64,000 bases of DNA from Salinivibrio sharmensis (GCF_001995985.1 NZ_MUFC01000001.1:43178-107177), one strand, 5' to 3'; shown: positions 46,704 through 57,458, counted from the first letter of the stretch. Program-made: numbers and translations. Notes: generated from the letters alone by a model not told the origin.

Positions 46704-47906
46704 CTAATTGATCTTTTCAGCGTGAATAAGAAGGTTACGAGGCGTCAACTCACGCTCACAAAATTGCACAAGACTCACCGCGTACTCGTGTTGCTCAAGA
46801 AACAGTACACGATCTAACACTAGCCATATTTCCATTGCTCGACGAAAGGCACTCTTTACCACATTGATTTGTTCCAGCGTGGTAAAGCGCGCCTCCCCAC
46901 GGCGCAAATACCATCCTGCGTCGAAGTCAGCAGGTAGGGTAAGCCCTTTTTGTTTCGCACCCCAGCCGCAAAAATCCGCAAATCCCTGGCCTAACTGTGA
47001 TTTTTTTATAGCTGGTAGCGGTAGGTAGTCATCTTGATGTCGCCAATCACGCTGCCATTCATCAAAGCCGAGCCGAAAAATAACTTCCTGCTCCCGTTGA
47101 CGGCGCACCCGCTGTCCGCCTGTCACTGACTCTTGGACGGCAAGCTTAAGATCGGTTTTTGTCAATCGCATTCCTGTATTCTGAGCGACATCCGAGAGTG
47201 GCTGATACACCTCCCCCTGAATCAGCTGATAGCAACATGGAGAGACGGATAGACGCGGCATGCCGCACGTCACTGCTTTTTGCAGGAGTTGTATATGCAA
47301 ATCCCCGCAGGCATGTAACGCTAATCCGTGGTCACAACCGGCCATCACAGCGGCCGCCTTCGCGCCCATGGCATCTAAGGGGTAAAACCGCATCGCGAGG
47401 GTGTTGCGCTGTGCAAACGCTTGTCCTTGATCACAAAGCGCTTTTTGCCATTCGACACTCTCAACCGGCTTACCGGTCACTGATGAGATGGCACGCCCGA
47501 GATACCCTTTTCCGGCACACCACTCTAGGTAGCGCTCGGCTCCCTTGCTGCTCGGTAGTGCGTTTAGATAAGCCTCAATTTGCGCCCATTTTCTTCCCGG
47601 CACCCCTACCGCCAACCGCGGATCCACATCTACCTTGGTTGTACGAGCCTGCGGCACAGCGGTCAGTTCGGTCAATTGCGCCAGCGCAGGCCACCAGCTC
47701 GACAACTGGGTAATCACGGCTTCAGGTTCTGCCTTTAGTTGCGTCATTTGGGCATGGTTTAAGCTTGTCAGCCAGTCGCACAACGCACTTTGCTCATGCC
47801 ATGGCAGTGTTCGATGAGCCATTGGCATCGGTTGCCACAGCCAGTGGTAATGGGTAAGAAGCTGGGTTAATTGATTGAACTGTTGCTGAAAAGAGACGGA
47901 TGACAT
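46704..47906 (-). CDS. Methyltransf_32-family SAM-dependent methyltransferase
   Basis: A 400-residue protein with a SAM-binding motif LEWCAGKGYLGRAIS (near residues 127-141), then LALHACGDL and SPCCYQLI, the pattern of the Methyltransf_32 family (METTL25/RRNAD1-like). The N-terminal 120 and C-terminal 130 residues are extra, with a C-terminal Trp/Arg-rich part. The start ATG at 47906 has no strong ribosome site; a TTG lies four codons before. Substrate unknown, perhaps RNA or protein. Confidence 0.72.
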   Translation of the reverse strand: MSSVSFQQQFNQLTQLLTHYHWLWQPMPMAHRTLPWHEQSALCDWLTSLNHAQMTQLKAEPEAVITQLSSWWPALAQLTELTAVPQARTTKVDVDPRLAVGVPGRKWAQIEAYLNALPSSKGAERYLEWCAGKGYLGRAISSVTGKPVESVEWQKALCDQGQAFAQRNTLAMRFYPLDAMGAKAAAVMAGCDHGLALHACGDLHIQLLQKAVTCGMPRLSVSPCCYQLIQGEVYQPLSDVAQNTGMRLTKTDLKLAVQESVTGGQRVRRQREQEVIFRLGFDEWQRDWRHQDDYLPLPAIKKSQLGQGFADFCGWGAKQKGLTLPADFDAGWYLRRGEARFTTLEQINVVKSAFRRAMEIWLVLDRVLFLEQHEYAVSLVQFCERELTPRNLLIHAEKIN

Positions 47907-47943
47907 GGTGGCTATCAAGGCTTAAGTGAACGCGTGATCAAAA

Positions 47944-47964
47944 AAGGCTGCTCAACGCAGCCTT
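47944..47964 (-). terminator. Terminator of cysB
   Basis: AAGGCTGC (47944-47951) pairs with GCAGCCTT (47957-47964) around TCAAC. On the minus strand it is followed by a T-run. Confidence 0.85.
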
Positions 47965-47980
47965 GTCGTACCTGCACAGT

Positions 47981-48976
<996 letters not shown>

Positions 48977-49015
48977 TCATGGGTTAAGTGACAGCATTGG
49001 GTTGTGATAGATTAT

Positions 49016-49059
49016 TTATATACCCAAATTAGACTATTTAATAGGCTTTGGTTATATAA
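49016..49059. repeat. Inverted repeat upstream of cysB
   Basis: TTATATACCCAAA (49016-49028) and TTTGGTTATATAA (49047-49059) are inverted copies with one mismatch in 13. The centre is about 80 bases before cysB. CysB binds loosely conserved AT-rich sites and represses its own gene in enterobacteria, so this is a plausible autoregulatory site. The remaining gap to 49325 contains no gene that I can see. Confidence 0.5.
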
Positions 49060-49325
49060 ACGTTAGCGATTGCACATTCACTAAGCAATTTGATAAGTAA
49101 CCTTGTTTTTATCGCCTCGCTAAAACCACATTATTACGGCAACTTTATCGCTAAGTGAGGGATTATAGGCCACACTAATAGCAGCGCATACGAATCGAGT
49201 GTAATGTGCAGAGTTAGAGGCGGATCACTCATGCTGCCTCCATCCTTGATTGATGCTATCTCTGTCGGTCGAGATCGTGTATCTTAACCCGTTGAGTTTA
49301 TTACAAGGAACATCGTCGCTGAATT

Positions 49326-50084
49326 ATGAATATTGCCTTGATAGCTGGCCTTTGTGTCATATTGCTCGGCCTGATTGTCGGCTACAACATATTGGCTCAA
49401 CAACGTAAGCAAATTGAATCTCACAAGCGCCAAGAGATGGCTAAGCACATTGCAGTGATTGACGCCACTGAAGAGCTGATTGGTAATGCGCATAACCTGC
49501 CTTATAGCGGGACCTTGTTGGTTTGCTTAAATAAGAAGATCCTGGATTCCTTGAAAGCCATGTACGAAATTGATGATTCCGATAAATCGATCAAACAGCG
49601 TATCAGTGCGACTCAAGCGCAAATCGATGAAATAAAACAAAGCTACTCAAACCGCGAGTCTACTTCCTTTAAAGTGCCAGATAACGATCGACAAGCGATT
49701 TCGATGCTCAAGCTAGTAAAACGTCTGCGCTCGGTGGTGAAAGCGGAGCACTCTAAGGGACGACTAGCGACGCAAGCGTTTGTGGCTGAGAACGCACGTT
49801 TGGAGCAGATGCAGCTTAAAATCAATATTGAGAACGTGATTAAACGCGCCAATGATGCGAAGCAGAAAGGGCAAATGGGCACCGCACAACAGTTGCTGAA
49901 AAAGGCAATAGATGTCGTCTCACCGAAAACGGATGATTACTCACAAGAGATGAAAAAGCACTTAGAGCAAATGCATAGCGATATTACTCATACGCTAAAT
50001 ACCGGTCACGAAAAAATGCAGTCCGAACAAGAAGAAGAGAGAAGCGATTTGGACGAATTGTTTGCCCCGAAGAAGAAGTGGTAA
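49326..50084 (+). CDS. Membrane-anchored coiled-coil protein, unknown function
   Basis: A 252-residue protein with an N-terminal membrane anchor (residues 3-23) and a cytoplasmic helical, highly charged body. Coiled-coil stretches lie at about 25-50, 85-110 and 150-235, and the tail ends KKKW. Similar proteins occur across Vibrionaceae and are sometimes labelled DNA repair ATPase, but no Walker motif is present here. It is followed by a strong terminator and appears to stand alone. Confidence 0.7.
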   Translation: MNIALIAGLCVILLGLIVGYNILAQQRKQIESHKRQEMAKHIAVIDATEELIGNAHNLPYSGTLLVCLNKKILDSLKAMYEIDDSDKSIKQRISATQAQIDEIKQSYSNRESTSFKVPDNDRQAISMLKLVKRLRSVVKAEHSKGRLATQAFVAENARLEQMQLKINIENVIKRANDAKQKGQMGTAQQLLKKAIDVVSPKTDDYSQEMKKHLEQMHSDITHTLNTGHEKMQSEQEEERSDLDELFAPKKKW

Positions 50085-50105
50085 GCAACGTAAGCGGTTT
50101 CCTGC

Positions 50106-50132
50106 AAAAGGCGCGTTCATTACGCGCCTTTT
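50106..50132 (+). terminator. Terminator of the coiled-coil protein gene
   Basis: AAAAGGCGCG (50106-50115) pairs with CGCGCCTTTT (50123-50132), then GTTT. It follows the stop codon by 21 bases. Confidence 0.88.
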
Positions 50133-50172
50133 GTTTATTATCTGTTTATCCCCTAGACGCGCACTCTCTCAA

Positions 50173-50661
50173 CTAACGAGGCAAGAGATGCGCCTCAATA
50201 TGATCCAGTACTCCATCTGCCGCTTGCTCGAGCAAATCTAACACTTGCTCAAACCCCTCAGTCCCCCCATAGTAAGGGTCTGGAATAGGGCCATCAGTGC
50301 TCTCTCCCCAGCTAAGAAACAAAGAGAGTTTATCCTGATACTCATGAGGACACTGCGCTTTCAAATCCGCTAAATTGCTCTCATCAGCAGCCAAAATCAT
50401 ATCGTGGCGAACAAAATCTTGCTGGCCAACCTGACGGGCGCGAATACCTTCAAACGAGTAACCTCTCGCCTGCCCGGCCGCTTGGCTACGTTTATCCGGC
50501 GGGTTACCTTGGTGATAACCTGCCGTGCCCGCCGAATCAATATCGACTGCCAAGCCTCGCGCCTGTGCGCGAGCACGTAATACGGCTTCCGCGGTGGGCG
50601 AACGACAGATGTTACCCAAGCACACCACCAAAACACTGGGCTTTTGATTATCGGTTGTCAT
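50173..50661 (-). CDS. Low molecular weight protein-tyrosine phosphatase
   Basis: A 162-residue LMW-PTP. The catalytic loop CLGNICRS (residues 14-21) holds the nucleophile Cys14 and Arg20; the general acid is in IPDPYYGG. The ATG at 50661 has AGGAGG ten bases before. No exopolysaccharide kinase gene is adjacent, so it is probably a housekeeping LMW-PTP rather than a capsule Wzb. Confidence 0.9.
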   Translation of the reverse strand: MTTDNQKPSVLVVCLGNICRSPTAEAVLRARAQARGLAVDIDSAGTAGYHQGNPPDKRSQAAGQARGYSFEGIRARQVGQQDFVRHDMILAADESNLADLKAQCPHEYQDKLSLFLSWGESTDGPIPDPYYGGTEGFEQVLDLLEQAADGVLDHIEAHLLPR

Positions 50662-50765
50662 CAGCGTCAAACCTCCTTATTGATGAACTCTCAGGTTACC
50701 AATAAGGCTAAGCGCTGCCTATAGTGGGACAGGTAATACTCAATGATTCGGCAGTGTGTCAGCCC

Positions 50766-51068
50766 CTATCCAAGCACGGAATAATCCACAACAATAATGT
50801 CTTCCAGGATAGGACGAAATATCGCTTTTAATGCCTCATGCTCTGGGTGCGGTAAATAGTGCTGCCGCGCGGCATCATCACGAAACGTCATCATAATCAC
50901 ATGGGTGTAGCCTTGATCTTTACCCTCTGGGCTGTTGTTTTCTCCCCATTCGACCGAACTCACGCCGTCAATCACACTCGGCATTGATTCAAATTTATCT
51001 TTTAATGCTTGGATCTGCTCATCGCGCGCGTTAGCGATAAAACGAACAATCAATACATGACGAATCAT
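50766..51068 (-). CDS. Dabb-family stress-responsive alpha/beta-barrel protein
   Basis: A 100-residue Dabb protein (dimeric alpha-beta barrel). It begins MIRHVLIVRF and contains SSVEWGENNSPEGKDQGYTHVIMMTF and HPEHEALKAIFRPIL, the family pattern. Members bind small hydrophobic ligands or act as simple enzymes; the function here is not known. It starts 15 bases after the dienelactone hydrolase gene, so both are likely in one operon. Confidence 0.85.
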   Translation of the reverse strand: MIRHVLIVRFIANARDEQIQALKDKFESMPSVIDGVSSVEWGENNSPEGKDQGYTHVIMMTFRDDAARQHYLPHPEHEALKAIFRPILEDIIVVDYSVLG

Positions 51069-51083
51069 CTCTTTCCCCTCGAG

Positions 51084-51833
51084 TCATTGTTCCATCCGAT
51101 CCGTTAAAAACGTTTTAAACGCCCGCCAAGACTTTTTATCGGCTTTTTCACGGTATCTCTCCGAGCCAAATACGGTAAACGCATGCGGCGCACCAGCATA
51201 CACTTGCGACCAATAATCGACACCCGCCTGCTCTAGCGTTTGTATAAAGGTCGCAAAATCTTCCATGGGCACCGCTTTATCCGCCCCACCATGGGCAATA
51301 AACAGCGGCGCCATATCCTCTGAATAACCTTGGCCGTCTGGTGTGCCCAAACCGCCATGAAAGCTGGCGTAGCCACTAACAGGCATATTGCCTGGATTGC
51401 GCGCCAGCTCTAACGTTACCGTGCCACCGAAACAATAGCCTGCCACTACTGGCTGCGTCACACCTTGTGATTGCGCAGCACTCATCCCTGCTTCAATCAG
51501 TTCGCGCATTCGCACTCTGTCTTTATACAGTGCTCCCGTGGCGGCTTTTTTCGCCTCTAGACTGGTCGGTCGATTTCCAGCACCAAACATGTCCAATGCA
51601 AACGTCCGATAGCCCAAGCTTGCCAGCATATCCGCTCGTTGACGTTCGTAGCCCGTTAGCCCATCCCAGTCATGAATAATTACCACACTGCCTTTCTCAA
51701 AAGAGGCAGGTGTGGCTAGGTAGCCGGAAAATGCCTCCCCGTCTAACTGATAATCTATCTGTTTACCCGCCACAACAGGCAGCGAACATAGAGCCAACAA
51801 AGTAATAAGACCGTGTGTTCCTTTTTTCATCAT
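51084..51833 (-). CDS. Exported dienelactone hydrolase family protein
   Basis: An alpha/beta hydrolase of 249 residues. The ATG at 51833 (AAGGACG upstream) gives a signal peptide, MMKKGTHGLITLLALCSLP, with likely cleavage after VVAG. The catalytic triad is visible as Cys in GYCFGG, Asp in HGGADKAVP and His in GAPHAFTVFG. The natural substrate is unknown. It precedes the Dabb gene by 15 bases. Confidence 0.88.
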   Translation of the reverse strand: MMKKGTHGLITLLALCSLPVVAGKQIDYQLDGEAFSGYLATPASFEKGSVVIIHDWDGLTGYERQRADMLASLGYRTFALDMFGAGNRPTSLEAKKAATGALYKDRVRMRELIEAGMSAAQSQGVTQPVVAGYCFGGTVTLELARNPGNMPVSGYASFHGGLGTPDGQGYSEDMAPLFIAHGGADKAVPMEDFATFIQTLEQAGVDYWSQVYAGAPHAFTVFGSERYREKADKKSWRAFKTFLTDRMEQ

Positions 51834-51940
51834 AGCGTCCTTTGATTGGGACCGTCGGTTTGCGGTCAGAATATCATGGGTGGCATCCACCCTATCGTCC
51901 CTTTACTATAGACCTAAGTTAAACAAAGTTTGGAAGTCCT

Positions 51941-52531
51941 ATGTCAGAGCAAGGCCATCAACAACGCCAACAAAAGCTGAAAGAAAAAGTCGATGCCCGA
52001 ATTGATGCGGCGCAAGAAGAAAAAGGGCTATTTCTTATTATTACTGGCAACGGCAAAGGTAAATCAACCTCCGCTTTTGGCACCGTTGCACGTGCCGCTG
52101 GCCATGGTTTTAAATGCGGGGTGGCCCAGTTTATAAAAGGAACCTGGGCATGCGGTGAGCGGGACTTACTCAGTCAACATGGCGTGGATTTTCATGTGAT
52201 GAGTACGGGATTTACCTGGGATACCCAAGATAAAACGGCCGACACGCAAGCGGCGCAAAAAATCTGGTCAGCATGTAAAACCATGCTTAGCGATCCAGAT
52301 TACGATGTGGTCGTCTTGGACGAAATCACCTATATGATCACCTATGGCTATATTGATCTGGACGATGTCATCGCTGCGATTAGCCAACGCCCAAGTGAGC
52401 AATCGGTGCTGGTCACAGGCCGCGGTGCGCATCGTCGTCTCGTTGAAATGGCGGATACCGTATCTGAAGTTCGTAATGTCAAACATGCGTTTGATGCCGG
52501 TGTTAAAGCTCGCCAAGGCATTGACTGGTAG
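51941..52531 (+). CDS. cobO: Cob(I)yrinic acid a,c-diamide adenosyltransferase
   Basis: Adds the 5'-deoxyadenosyl group to cobalamin and its precursors (CobO/BtuR/CobA type). The 196-residue protein equals E. coli BtuR in length. The P-loop is TGNGKGKSTSAFG, and KCGVAQFIKGTWACGE and VVLDEITYM are typical. No other cobalamin synthesis gene is nearby, so it likely serves salvage. GGAAG precedes the ATG. Confidence 0.95.
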   Translation: MSEQGHQQRQQKLKEKVDARIDAAQEEKGLFLIITGNGKGKSTSAFGTVARAAGHGFKCGVAQFIKGTWACGERDLLSQHGVDFHVMSTGFTWDTQDKTADTQAAQKIWSACKTMLSDPDYDVVVLDEITYMITYGYIDLDDVIAAISQRPSEQSVLVTGRGAHRRLVEMADTVSEVRNVKHAFDAGVKARQGIDW

Positions 52532-52557
52532 ACGTTATCGATAGCTTACAAAACCAT

Positions 52558-52584
52558 AATGAGCGTGTCCTGTGCACGCTCATT
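52558..52584. terminator. Terminator between cobO and the convergent gene
   Basis: AATGAGCGTG (52558-52567) pairs with CACGCTCATT (52575-52584). It overlaps the last bases of the convergent YdjM-like gene. Confidence 0.75.
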
Positions 52585-53659
52585 GCTTTGACGTGTTGCT
52601 TTTCGGTACAGATGCAGAAGATAGCGTATCAACAGGCGTGTCATTGGTTTGACACGACTGCCGACAGAGTTTGGCATCGATGGACTGATCGCCCAGCAAG
52701 CGCTGCCACATCGAGGGTAACGCCGTCTCGGGTAAAGGGCCTGGTTCAAGTTGTTGAGGCGCGACCGGCGCCCACTCCCCGTTCGTCTTTTGCTCTGCCA
52801 GCAAGAACTGGAATGGCTGATAGGCGGCCACACCAAAACGCAAGTCGGTGACAACCTGCTGCCCGTTTCGGTTTTCGAAGCGAATAAAATTGCGTGAGAA
52901 AGTACGTAGTGCGTCGAGGGTATCAGTATTGGCTAGCGGCCATTGCCCTAACGGTTGAGCCACCCAATCAATGCTCTTGTTACTATCCAGCCGTGACGCA
53001 AGCCCTTCCCAATATTGCTCCTCACCAATAATCACCACACGCCAAAGCAGTGTGTTAAAAGGCGTTGGCATAATGATGGAAGGCTGGCCTTCCAGCAACG
53101 TTCCTTGTGTTTGCTCGGCAACCCGGTTTTTTATTTGATGGAGCTGATACACCGAACTGGCCAAATAAAGGGTCGACACCATCAACCCAACCCCACATGC
53201 CTTGGCCCCCATATGGCGCCATAGTAATGCGCTGATGAGCGCAACCAGTAGAGGCACCGTATAAAGGGGATCGATAATAAACAGACTCGCCACCGCTACC
53301 GATGGCACATCGAGTGGCCAGAATAGCTTAGTGCCGTATACCGTCATTGCATCCAATAACGGATGAGTCACAAGCACGGCGAGCACCAGCGTCATCACTT
53401 GCCAGAGCGGCCACTGACGCTGCCAGCGCCACCAGCACCATGCAATGAGTGCACCGACCCAAGGCAACACAAACAACGAGTGGCTGAAGCCACGATGATT
53501 CACGGTGTTTGCCACTGGGTCGCCGTAATCAATCAATACATCCAGATCCGGTAAGGTTCCGAGGGCCGCGCCCGCCAGTAGCACTTTCGGAGAGCAGCGT
53601 TTACCCGCAACCAATCCCGCGACCGTTGCGCCCAACGCTGCTTGCGTGACAGAGTCCAT
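52580..53659 (-). CDS. YdjM-like membrane-bound metal-dependent hydrolase family
   Basis: A 359-residue protein of the DUF457/YdjM family. The N-terminal part starts MDSVTQAALGATVAGLVAGK and contains the presumed metal-binding residues LPDLDVLIDYG, NHRGFSHS and THPLLDAMTVYG. About five membrane segments lie before residue 170, followed by a soluble C-terminal domain. In E. coli ydjM is LexA-controlled; I see no LexA box before this one. AAGGACG precedes the start. Confidence 0.85.
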   Translation of the reverse strand: MDSVTQAALGATVAGLVAGKRCSPKVLLAGAALGTLPDLDVLIDYGDPVANTVNHRGFSHSLFVLPWVGALIAWCWWRWQRQWPLWQVMTLVLAVLVTHPLLDAMTVYGTKLFWPLDVPSVAVASLFIIDPLYTVPLLVALISALLWRHMGAKACGVGLMVSTLYLASSVYQLHQIKNRVAEQTQGTLLEGQPSIIMPTPFNTLLWRVVIIGEEQYWEGLASRLDSNKSIDWVAQPLGQWPLANTDTLDALRTFSRNFIRFENRNGQQVVTDLRFGVAAYQPFQFLLAEQKTNGEWAPVAPQQLEPGPLPETALPSMWQRLLGDQSIDAKLCRQSCQTNDTPVDTLSSASVPKSNTSKQ

Positions 53660-53711
53660 AAAACGTCCTTTAATGACTTTGCATTACATAGTCTGATGCG
53701 CTGTCAGTCGA

Positions 53712-55850
53712 TCACTGAAATAGATTAAGGAGTTTATCTGCCGTCTCTTTGACTTTATCATCATCTGCTTTATCACCCAGTAGCTTTTTCAGCCCTCGTT
53801 GCGCCTCTTTGCGGGCTTTTTCTTCCAATGCGTTATTACTGCTGAGTAGCTGCTTAATGTCTAGTTTATAGCTCGGCGATTGCCAGGTACCGGCCACCGT
53901 CACTGGGATGGTGACATCACGCAGTTCATCAATATCTTTACCGCCCTGGCCTTTACTGGTCTCGACCACCGAGGTATACACATTAAAATCGAGCGTCTCT
54001 TTCAGCAGATCGGTTTGTCCATCACTACGTACCCGAAGCGCTGGCGCTTCCAGCAGTAAGTCGGTGGTGCGTGCCATGCCGTTGCCTAAGGTAAAGCTCG
54101 CAGTGAGTGCGCTAAAGTCGGTTTTACGTACTTCATTAGCTGCGGCTGCCGACTCGCCTTTCAGCGTCGCTTTCGCCTCTCTGAGCATCTGCGCCAAGTT
54201 AATACCATTAATGGCACCATCTTCGAAGAAAATAGCGACACTGCCTTGAATCGCTTGACGCAATGCATACGGTGACAAGCCTTTGCCTTGTACATTGATA
54301 TCAACGTTCCCCTTACCTTCTAATAGGTCCACTTCAGCGGCATCTTTCAATAGCGGAAGCACTTGGATCCCTCGCGCTTTTTTGCTCACCTGATAGCGCG
54401 CTGGCGTTTGGGTGGCATCTAACATTCCTTGCACAGCGACAGTCCCTTCGTAGGCTTGGGTGGTCAGCTCTGACACATCGACCTTGCCACGGTCGATGGC
54501 CACCGTCGCGCGTGTTTGCCCTAAGGTAACGTTACTCACGGTAATCCCTTTCATTGCCAGTGAGCCGGCAATATCTAGCGTCTCCAACACACTCAAATCA
54601 GGCTCTTCTTTGCTCAGTGGCGCCGCTTGCGTACTCGGGCTGGATTTATCATTAGAGCCAGATTCACTATCGTTTGCAGATTGATTAGGCGATGCCTTGT
54701 CTGTCGGTAGCAGCGTATCGAGGTTAATATGGTTGGTATTCAGCGCAAAGCGAACTTGGGGGATCTCAGTCATTTTAACTGCTACTTTGCCATCCACCAC
54801 AACATCATCGTCGTTTAATCGGCTGATCAATTCACTGACCGTCAACGTTTGCTGGTTGATGTCAAACACAATATCAGCGGCTAGCGCTTGGCTAAGCGAC
54901 TGGTTGGGGATAGGCTCGCCAGACACCGTCGTGAGCATGTCTAACCCCTGAACCGTGATCTTATCTTGCGTCGTTGCGATAGTTACCTGGGCTTGCCCCG
55001 AGCTTTCAACGTCGATGTCTGCGGTTTGCGCGTTGATATTAAAGCCCAACTTCGCCGCCTCACCCAGCGCCAAACGATCGAGGGTGAGGTTCGCTTGTTC
55101 TAAGGTCAGTGCACCTTGCTCGGCGGAGAGCGTCAACGCCAGTTTGCGCAGCTGGCTTTGTATCAGGTCACTAGCCAATTTCAACTCACCTTGACCTTCC
55201 AGCTCAACGCGAGCGTCATTTTGCTCGCCGCGCAACGACAGTGAAATCGGCGTCCACACATCCGTCGCCAGGTTACCCACCTCAAGATCCACATCGCGCA
55301 ACGCTGTCATGGTGCCCGCTTGGTCATCTTTGACGACCACACTCGCGTTGGCCACACTGAGTCCTTGCAACGATACGTTCCACGCCTTTGCCTCGGTACT
55401 CGAGCTATCAGCGGGTGACCCTGATTGCGGCGCCGGCTCAGCTTGAGGCTCAGCCGTTGGCGATGTCGCGATGAGGTTACTCTCCCCATTACTCAGGGTT
55501 TGAATAAACACATGTGGGTCTTGCAATGTAATTTCGCCGATCTGCAAGGTTTGCGACATCAAAGGCAACACATCGACAGAGAGGCGTGCTTGAGATAAGC
55601 GCATCAAATCGGGTTCATCAAAACCGGGGCGATTTTTTATCGCGACATCCTCGATTGAAAAACCCAAACTTGGCCAAAACTGCCAAGCAATGTCGCCACC
55701 GATCACCATGTCATAGTCTGTCTGTTTTTTTACTTGCTCGACCAACAGTGGCTTAAACTGGTTAGGATTAATGGTCGCGAGCAAAGCGGCGATGCCACCC
55801 ATGACGACCACCACCAAAACAGCGAGAGTAAGGGCGATTTTTTTTATCAT
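53712..55850 (-). CDS. asmA: AsmA-family envelope protein
   Basis: AsmA belongs to a family of large inner-membrane-anchored proteins with periplasmic beta-rich bridges, implicated in lipid movement and outer-membrane assembly. The ATG at 55850 (AAGGAGC upstream) gives 712 residues. A membrane anchor lies at about 4-26, then the AsmA N-terminal domain with NPNQFKPLLVEQVKKQT. A Ser/Asn/Asp-rich linker lies near residue 395-420, and the C-terminal AsmA domain follows (about 440-650). Position next to dcd and udk is as in E. coli. Confidence 0.92.
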   Translation of the reverse strand: MIKKIALTLAVLVVVVMGGIAALLATINPNQFKPLLVEQVKKQTDYDMVIGGDIAWQFWPSLGFSIEDVAIKNRPGFDEPDLMRLSQARLSVDVLPLMSQTLQIGEITLQDPHVFIQTLSNGESNLIATSPTAEPQAEPAPQSGSPADSSSTEAKAWNVSLQGLSVANASVVVKDDQAGTMTALRDVDLEVGNLATDVWTPISLSLRGEQNDARVELEGQGELKLASDLIQSQLRKLALTLSAEQGALTLEQANLTLDRLALGEAAKLGFNINAQTADIDVESSGQAQVTIATTQDKITVQGLDMLTTVSGEPIPNQSLSQALAADIVFDINQQTLTVSELISRLNDDDVVVDGKVAVKMTEIPQVRFALNTNHINLDTLLPTDKASPNQSANDSESGSNDKSSPSTQAAPLSKEEPDLSVLETLDIAGSLAMKGITVSNVTLGQTRATVAIDRGKVDVSELTTQAYEGTVAVQGMLDATQTPARYQVSKKARGIQVLPLLKDAAEVDLLEGKGNVDINVQGKGLSPYALRQAIQGSVAIFFEDGAINGINLAQMLREAKATLKGESAAAANEVRKTDFSALTASFTLGNGMARTTDLLLEAPALRVRSDGQTDLLKETLDFNVYTSVVETSKGQGGKDIDELRDVTIPVTVAGTWQSPSYKLDIKQLLSSNNALEEKARKEAQRGLKKLLGDKADDDKVKETADKLLNLFQ

Positions 55851-55947
55851 TGCAAGATGCTCCTTGTGCGTAACAGGCGATACCACTCGCGCGAGATACT
55901 CGCATTATCGACCATGATTTCACGATCGGGTTCTACGTTAGCAAAAA

Positions 55948-55967
55948 AATGCGCCCGTAGGCGCATT
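55948..55967 (-). terminator. Terminator of dcd
   Basis: AATGCGCC (55948-55955) pairs with GGCGCATT (55960-55967) around CGTA. A run of seven T follows on the minus strand. Confidence 0.88.
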
Positions 55968-55974
55968 GCAATTG

Positions 55975-56562
55975 TTAAGCCTTGTCTTGGCTAATGCGAG
56001 AGGCAACCGCCCCTTGCTGATTTTTATACTTGGCATTATCACGTTTGTTATAGGGCTTATCGGCAGCGCCCGACATAGGCTCAAAGCTTAACGCACCAAT
56101 CGGCATACCGGGTCGTAGCGCCAAAGGCAAACGACCATTGTTATAGAACTCGAGTACAATACGGCCCGACCAGCCCGGGTCAATCCGGTGCGCGGTCACA
56201 TGCACCATCAACCCCAAACGTGCCAACGACGAGCGGCCATCTAACCAGCCAACAATGTCATCAGGTAGGGTTACCGCTTCATGAGTAACGGCAAGCGCAA
56301 GCTGGCCTGGATGCAGATAAAAAGCCTCACCATCAGCAATCTCTATTTCATCACTCATCACACGTTCGAGCTGGGCATTGACCTCTTCTTTCGGGCCGGA
56401 CAGATCGATAAACGCGGCGCCGTGGTCGTTGAATACACGAAACTGATTGCCCAAAGTCACGTCTGCCGTTACACCAGAAATTGACGCTTCAGCTGGACGC
56501 GGCTCAATTTTGATGCGGCCATCATCAAGGTGTTCTTTGATATGCCTGTCGCATAGTCGCAT
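55975..56562 (-). CDS. dcd: dCTP deaminase
   Basis: Deaminates dCTP to dUTP, the main source of dTMP in enteric-type bacteria. The 195-residue protein starts [15 protein letters not shown] as in E. coli Dcd (193). The active-site segments [21 protein letters not shown] and the C-terminal [17 protein letters not shown] are present. It lies 110 bases after udk on the same strand. Confidence 0.97.
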   Translation of the reverse strand: MRLCDRHIKEHLDDGRIKIEPRPAEASISGVTADVTLGNQFRVFNDHGAAFIDLSGPKEEVNAQLERVMSDEIEIADGEAFYLHPGQLALAVTHEAVTLPDDIVGWLDGRSSLARLGLMVHVTAHRIDPGWSGRIVLEFYNNGRLPLALRPGMPIGALSFEPMSGAADKPYNKRDNAKYKNQQGAVASRISQDKA

Positions 56563-56672
56563 CGGCTAGTCCTCACGATTAGTAGATGGCGCGATGCGCT
56601 CAAGCACCGCTTTTTCTTGTCTCATTACGCCTAGCAATGAGAGGCTAGGTCTCTATTATCAATAAGAAAACA

Positions 56673-57317
56673 TCAAGCTTTCAATAAGCGTGCAATATGT
56701 GCTTTTAACACATCGATCGCAATGCGGTTTTTGCCCCCGCGAGGCACGATAATGTCGGCATATTGCTTTGACGGCTCAATAAACTGCATAAACATAGGGC
56801 GGACCGTCTTCTGATACTGCTCCATCACCGAATCCATGGTGCGGCCCCGTTCGGCCACATCACGCTTCATGCGGCGCAGCAGGCAAATATCAAGGGGAGT
56901 GTCCATAAACACGCTAGCATGAATAAGGTTGCGCAGGCGTGGATCGGTTAGCAACAAGATCCCTTCCAAAATGATCACCTTTTTAGGCGTCATGGTGGTG
57001 GTTTCATCCATGCGGGTATGCTCTGAGTAGCTGTACACAGGCACATCAACAGCCTGACCCGCCGCGAGACTTTCTAGGTGCTCGCAAAGCAAGTCATGGT
57101 CTAGCGCTTGTGGATGGTCATAGTTGGTTTGTACGCGCTCTTCCATGCTGAGATGGCTTTGATCTCGGTAATATCTGTCTTCCGTGATCACGCCGATTTG
57201 ATGATCGCCGACTTTTTCCTTTAATTCCTTATAAATGGTGCTAGCGATCAGGCTTTTACCGGAAGCAGAGGCACCTGCTATGCCGATAATAACGCATTGG
57301 TGGTTGTTGTCACTCAT
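56673..57317 (-). CDS. udk: Uridine kinase
   Basis: Phosphorylates uridine and cytidine for pyrimidine salvage. The 214-residue protein (E. coli 213) has the P-loop GASASGKS, the segment [11 protein letters not shown] and the family segment YNFDHP-like [10 protein letters not shown]. The ribosome site is weak. Upstream of dcd, as in E. coli. Confidence 0.96.
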   Translation of the reverse strand: MSDNNHQCVIIGIAGASASGKSLIASTIYKELKEKVGDHQIGVITEDRYYRDQSHLSMEERVQTNYDHPQALDHDLLCEHLESLAAGQAVDVPVYSYSEHTRMDETTTMTPKKVIILEGILLLTDPRLRNLIHASVFMDTPLDICLLRRMKRDVAERGRTMDSVMEQYQKTVRPMFMQFIEPSKQYADIIVPRGGKNRIAIDVLKAHIARLLKA

Positions 57318-57458
57318 AATATGAATACCCAGAGGAAGCTTGGCGGAATCTACATAAACCGCCTGATTATAGGGAGTTGAAGCCGCTGGCGCCAGAGAAA
57401 ATCACGCTTCCCTGACTGACCCGCTGCTTTAAGCCTGCGATAGCTGCACGTTGCTCAA

